Part shown: in pieces, positions 60,650-64,000 of the stretch
How positions within the stretch are numbered: the first letter of the stretch is position 1
Layout of the letters: every line of letters begins with the position of its first letter
Assembly: GCF_020497125.1 (NCBI RefSeq)
Contig: NC_059075.1
Location: 35,438,003-35,502,002, forward strand
DNA from: Mauremys mutica
Taxonomy: Eukaryota > Chordata > Testudines > Geoemydidae
DNA length: 64,000 nt
Reading direction: 5' to 3'
Made by a program: the position numbers and the translations under genes
Notes under the pieces: generated by a model
Told to the model about the DNA's origin: nothing
What the model saw: the letters and a program-made list of their open reading frames with translations, nothing else
The model's database searches: none

Positions 60650-60902
60650 TATTCTCCATGTACAGTGTATATTAACTTAAAAATACCTTGAACTGAAAGT
60701 TCTTTGATTTAATGATGAAATTAGAAAGACACACATTACAGTTTAAATTCTAGTCCCTTCATTGACTCCAAGATTTGGTCCTATGGGTATATATATTCAC
60801 TTATACATTTTTGATGTTTTCATATTAAAAACCCATTTATTTTTATTTTAAAAAAAGTATTTGATTTTTTTAAATAGACATTTCCAATGTATTCAATATC
60901 CA
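60650..60902 (+). repeat. copy 1 of a 250-bp duplicated segment
   Basis: From tattctccatgtacagtgta to gtattcaatatcca, repeated in the same orientation at 62083-62333 with about seven differences. Just before it, a unit of about 24 bases is doubled (aaaggacataacaacacgta then aaaggacataataacacata). Confidence 0.9.
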
Positions 60903-61853
60903 GGTAGAAGCCTGGTTTACATGCTGTATTGAATGCCTCAAAAGAACAAATTCAGGCAGAAGTAGCAAAAGTCATAAAGTATATGACATCCCAATAACTC
61001 CAAAATTATGTACACTAAAGGTTATAAATGATGTGGCAATAAAGCAAAGAGGAAGTGGCTAGATGTCAATTTAACTGCAGCCATATACAGTGTGGTTTAA
61101 CATGAAGAAGGAAACATTATTCTTTCCACATGTGTGAATGTCTAGCCCTTCTTTTCTCAGTACTCAACTAATCACAAGGAAGGCTCAGATAGTGGTATAC
61201 ATGCTATCTTTATAAGTCTGAAAACACATCTGTGATAACAGGTCTGTTTTGGAAAAGGGTTTTTTAAGCACCTTACCCATACTCGAGATGAACAGAAATG
61301 TTTCCCTGCCTTGGATTTGGTTTTGGCTTCATTTTAGATATGCGGATTCCATCATTACCCATTTCTGCTGAAGGTTTGTAGGAAATATTTATCACAGCAA
61401 GCAATTTCCTGTAGTGTGTTTTCTAAAGTTTTATGGATGGGTGAACCAGTTCAGGAGATGGGGGAGGGGAAGAAAAAGAAGCAGCAGAAGATACTTTCAG
61501 TGCTTATTCTGTTTTTAGTCTCTGCTGAGACTGTCAAGATGGGGCCCAATTAATAACTGTTGTGAAGCTAGTTATTGTGGTGGAGACTACTGTCCACTGG
61601 AAAATGGGTTAAAGCAGTTAATTAGAGAAGTGTGACAACTCAATCACAGATGGGCAGCCTTCTTTACAAAGAGTGATTATGGAAATATCTAAAACAAATG
61701 GCTCTGCAGCCTCAAAGGAACTAAGTGGCCTCATTCATTTGCAAGTTTCTACCAATTTATCTTAAAAATGAAAAGCAAACCAATTATAAGTCTATTTACA
61801 GAACTTAATCCCAGTGAAACCTCCATATAAGTGGAATTTTATAATGTTGAGAT
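60903..61853. other. unassigned sequence; possible conserved non-coding block
   Basis: 61540-61800 is repeat-free with words such as cccaattaataactgttgtg and gcagttaattagagaagtgt. It may be conserved regulatory DNA; this needs a second genome to judge. Confidence 0.3.
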
Positions 61854-62093
61854 GAACATAAGAATGTCCATACTGGGTCAGAACAATGGTCCATCTAGCC
61901 CAGTATCCTGTCTTCTGACAGTATCCAAAGCCAGGTGCTTCAGAGGGAATAAACAGAACAGGCAATCATCCAGTGATCCATCCCCTGTTGTCCACTCCTA
62001 GCTTCTGGTAATCAAAGGCTAGGGACACCCAGAGCATGGGGTTGAATCTCTGTCCATCTTGGCTAATAGCCATTGATGGACCTATTCTCCATG
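61854..62093 (-). mobile_element. CR1 LINE 3' UTR fragment, antisense
   Basis: gaacataagaatgtccatac, ggtccatctagcccagtatc, cttggctaatagccattgat and ggacctattctccatg give the antisense CR1 3' UTR, as in 37062-37270. It ends abruptly at tattctccatg, which is also the first word of the duplicated segment. Confidence 0.8.
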
Positions 62094-62333
62094 TACAGTG
62101 TATATTAACTAAAAATATCTTGAACTGAAATTTCTTTGATTTAATGATGAAATTAGAAAGACACACATTACAGTTTAAATTCTAGTCCCTTCATTGACTC
62201 CAAGATTTGGTCCTATGGGTATACATATTCACTTATACATTTTTGATGTTTTCATATTAAAAACCCATTTATTTTTATTTTTAAAAAAGTATTTGATTTT
62301 TTAAATAGATATTTCCAATGTATTCAATATCCA
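62083..62333 (+). repeat. copy 2 of the 250-bp duplicated segment
   Basis: Roughly 97 % identical by eye to 60650-60902. It is joined at its left to the truncated CR1 fragment through the shared word tattctccatg and ends at the same base as copy 1 (caatatcca). Confidence 0.9.
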
Positions 62334-62751
62334 ATTAACTGTTTGTATTGCATGTGGATGGAAAAGATGTTATGGAAGAACATGTAAAGTGAGCTTGTCC
62401 CTTTGAAACAATGAGGAAGAAGATAATTGGCATATATCCTCCACTTCCATGAGACTCCTCCCACTTCCTCTTTCTTGATTGTGTCTTTGACAGAAGTAGA
62501 ACAGACAGAGGAGTGATAGAGCTCCTGGGATCTGTAGGCAAAAGAGTAACCATTAGCTTAACACAGAGTTCTATAAATATTCTGTTAGACTAAGCTGTTC
62601 CACAATGTTGTGAGCCCTGGGAATGAAGTAAAGGTAGAAGTGGACTAATTATGCAGGAGTTGCTGTGCCACAACCCCAGGAAGTGAAGACCAAAAGATAA
62701 ATCCCTTTCCTCTTTCTTACAATACCTGGGCAAGTGTAATAAAGAAACATG
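62334..62751. other. unassigned sequence
   Basis: Nothing recognised. Confidence 0.3.
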
Positions 62752-62862
62752 GGACCTGATTTTTCCTTTCACTAAATTGCTGTAAAGTAGGACTAGCACA
62801 ATGGATGCTGATGGAGTTACACGAGTGTAAAACTGGGGTAGGTGAGAAGAGAATCAGGCCCA
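62752..62862. repeat. short dispersed palindromic repeat
   Basis: gggacctgatttttcctttc at the left; gatggagttacacgagtgta and agaagagaatcaggccc at the right. Sister of 12888-12990. Confidence 0.5.
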
Positions 62863-63435
62863 TTCAGCTGATAAAAGCATATGCAGTTCATTACTTATTC
62901 TGACTACTTAAGAGTTAGGGCTGGAGGATGCAGACCTGGATATAGACTGGGTGTCTCTCATTTGCATTTTCTCTGTGTCTCAAACATCAAGGCCAGTCCT
63001 GAGAGCTGCTGAAAACCAAAACTCCCACACTGACACCGGTAGGAGTTGTGGATGCTCAGTACTCTTTAGGATTAATCCAAATGATCAGTGTAACACCAGG
63101 GATGAAATCCTGGCCCCATTTAACAGAAGCTATGCCACTGACTTCTGTGGAGCCAGTATATCACCCTAAGTGTCTAGTCATGCAAAGCTTACTCACGCAA
63201 CTCCAGACAACTAGTCGCATAAAAAAATATACTGTTGTAGTTTGCCTTTGTGCTCATTAGTATAATGGTATTTGCTAAGCCTATAAAGCCTCATTACGAT
63301 AAAGACCATTATTGGAACAGGCTGGAAAATACAAATTCTGTTTCATGAAAAAAATTGATGTTTTTCAAAATTTGTTTTCATTCTGCACTGGAATGAAAAC
63401 ATTCTTTGGTGACAAAACCCCAGAGAGAGAAGGAG
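62863..63435. other. unassigned sequence
   Basis: Contains a half palindromic repeat at about 63098-63165 and T-rich scraps. No exon recognised. Confidence 0.3.
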
Positions 63436-64000
63436 AAGGTCTCTTGTTTTGATCAGAAATTCCATACGGTCTCCCGCAGTATTCTTGCCAGCAAGTTAAA
63501 GACGTATGGATTGGATGAATGGACTATAAAATGGAGAGAAAGCTGGCTAGATTGTTGGACTCAATGGGTAGTGATCAATGGCTCGATGTCTAGTTGGCAG
63601 CTGGTATCAAGCAGAGTGCCCCAGGGGTTGGTGCTGGGACCGGTTTTGTTCATCTTCATTAATGATCTGGATAATGGGATGGATTGCACTCTCAGCAAGT
63701 TCACGGATAACACTAAGCTCGGGGGAGATAGATACGCTGGAGGGTAGGGATAGGGTCTAGAGTGACCTAGAAAAATTGGAGGATTGGGCCAAAAAACATC
63801 TGAGGTTCAACAAGGACAAGTGCAGAGTCCTGCACTTAGGATGGAAGCATCCCATGCACTGCTACAGGCTGGGGACTGACTGGCTAAGTGGCAGTTCTGC
63901 AGAAAAGGACCTGGGGATTACAGTGGATGAGAAACTGGATATGAGTCAACAGTGTGCCTTGTTGCCAAGCAGGCTAATGGCATATTGGGCTGCATTAATA
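63436..64000 (+). pseudogene. CR1 LINE reverse transcriptase remnant, runs off the window
   Basis: The plus frame to 63747 encodes [20 protein letters not shown], then [27 protein letters not shown] and [20 protein letters not shown]. These are the fingers/palm of a CR1 reverse transcriptase, including the VPQG...LGP block. The catalytic FADD box reads FTDN, so one of the two active-site aspartates is lost. After a frameshift and stop near 63745-63762 the protein resumes in another frame as [20 protein letters not shown] and [12 protein letters not shown], the region where the CR1 piece at 37866 begins. It is 5'-truncated near 63436, sense on plus, and its 3' end lies beyond 64000. The enzyme would copy CR1 RNA at a nicked target; this copy cannot. 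Confidence 0.85.

Noticed and set aside
1..64000. A prokaryotic-style defence or biosynthetic system
   Set aside because: No dense gene arrangement, ribosome binding sites or operons; all signals are those of a vertebrate genome.

Overview
The window looks like non-coding nuclear DNA of a turtle (probably Cryptodira), intergenic or inside a large intron. I infer this from the repeats, recognised by eye from memory: many 5'-truncated CR1 LINE fragments, a tRNA-headed SINE resembling the turtle Cry I family, several LTRs, nonautonomous hAT, PIF/Harbinger and mariner-like elements, and Penelope-like elements. No host exon, rRNA, functional tRNA, CRISPR array or prokaryotic operon was found. The longer open reading frames lie in GC-rich transposon sequence or in decayed reverse transcriptase and GIY-YIG coding remnants.

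Layout. 1-3.8 kb: short dispersed repeats, a palindromic hAT element (1891-2223) and a GC-rich element (3475-3740). 3.8-8.5 kb: AT-rich, unassigned. 8.5-13 kb: TIR elements, a split Penelope-like fragment and a perfect Penelope-like hairpin (11586-11756). 13-18 kb: a Cry I-like SINE, a mariner-like element with a GC-rich core (15273-16139) and a probable LTR (17222-18041). 18-28 kb: tRNA-headed SINE-like units, a possible antisense LTR and a CR1 3' end. 28-30.2 kb: a four-layer nest consisting of a TIR element, a Penelope-like element with a GIY-YIG remnant, a Harbinger-like element and a 352-bp inverted duplication. 30-39 kb: CR1 fragments, mostly on the minus strand, a probable LTR and the 3' end of another non-LTR retrotransposon. 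39.9-41.2 kb: a solo LTR. 42.2-43.2 kb: a Harbinger-like element inside another. 43-50 kb: CR1, Penelope-like and MIR-type remnants. 50.8-52.3 kb: an LTR-like unit carrying two hAT insertions. 54-56 kb: a Penelope-like hairpin, a (GT)n tract and a hAT element with a perfect 8-bp target duplication. 59-64 kb: CR1 fragments, a 250-bp segment present twice (60650 and 62083), and a CR1 reverse transcriptase remnant running off the end.

The most unusual signal is structural. Two unrelated terminal-inverted-repeat transposons (Harbinger-like 29385-29998 and hAT-like 51295-51691) each contain, in their interior, an inverted copy of their own left end plus the adjoining host DNA, while both outer target-site duplications stay intact. 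This fits a snap-back event during repair of a gap left by excision. Penelope-like insertions in the same window are also repeatedly hairpins, probably through their own integration chemistry.
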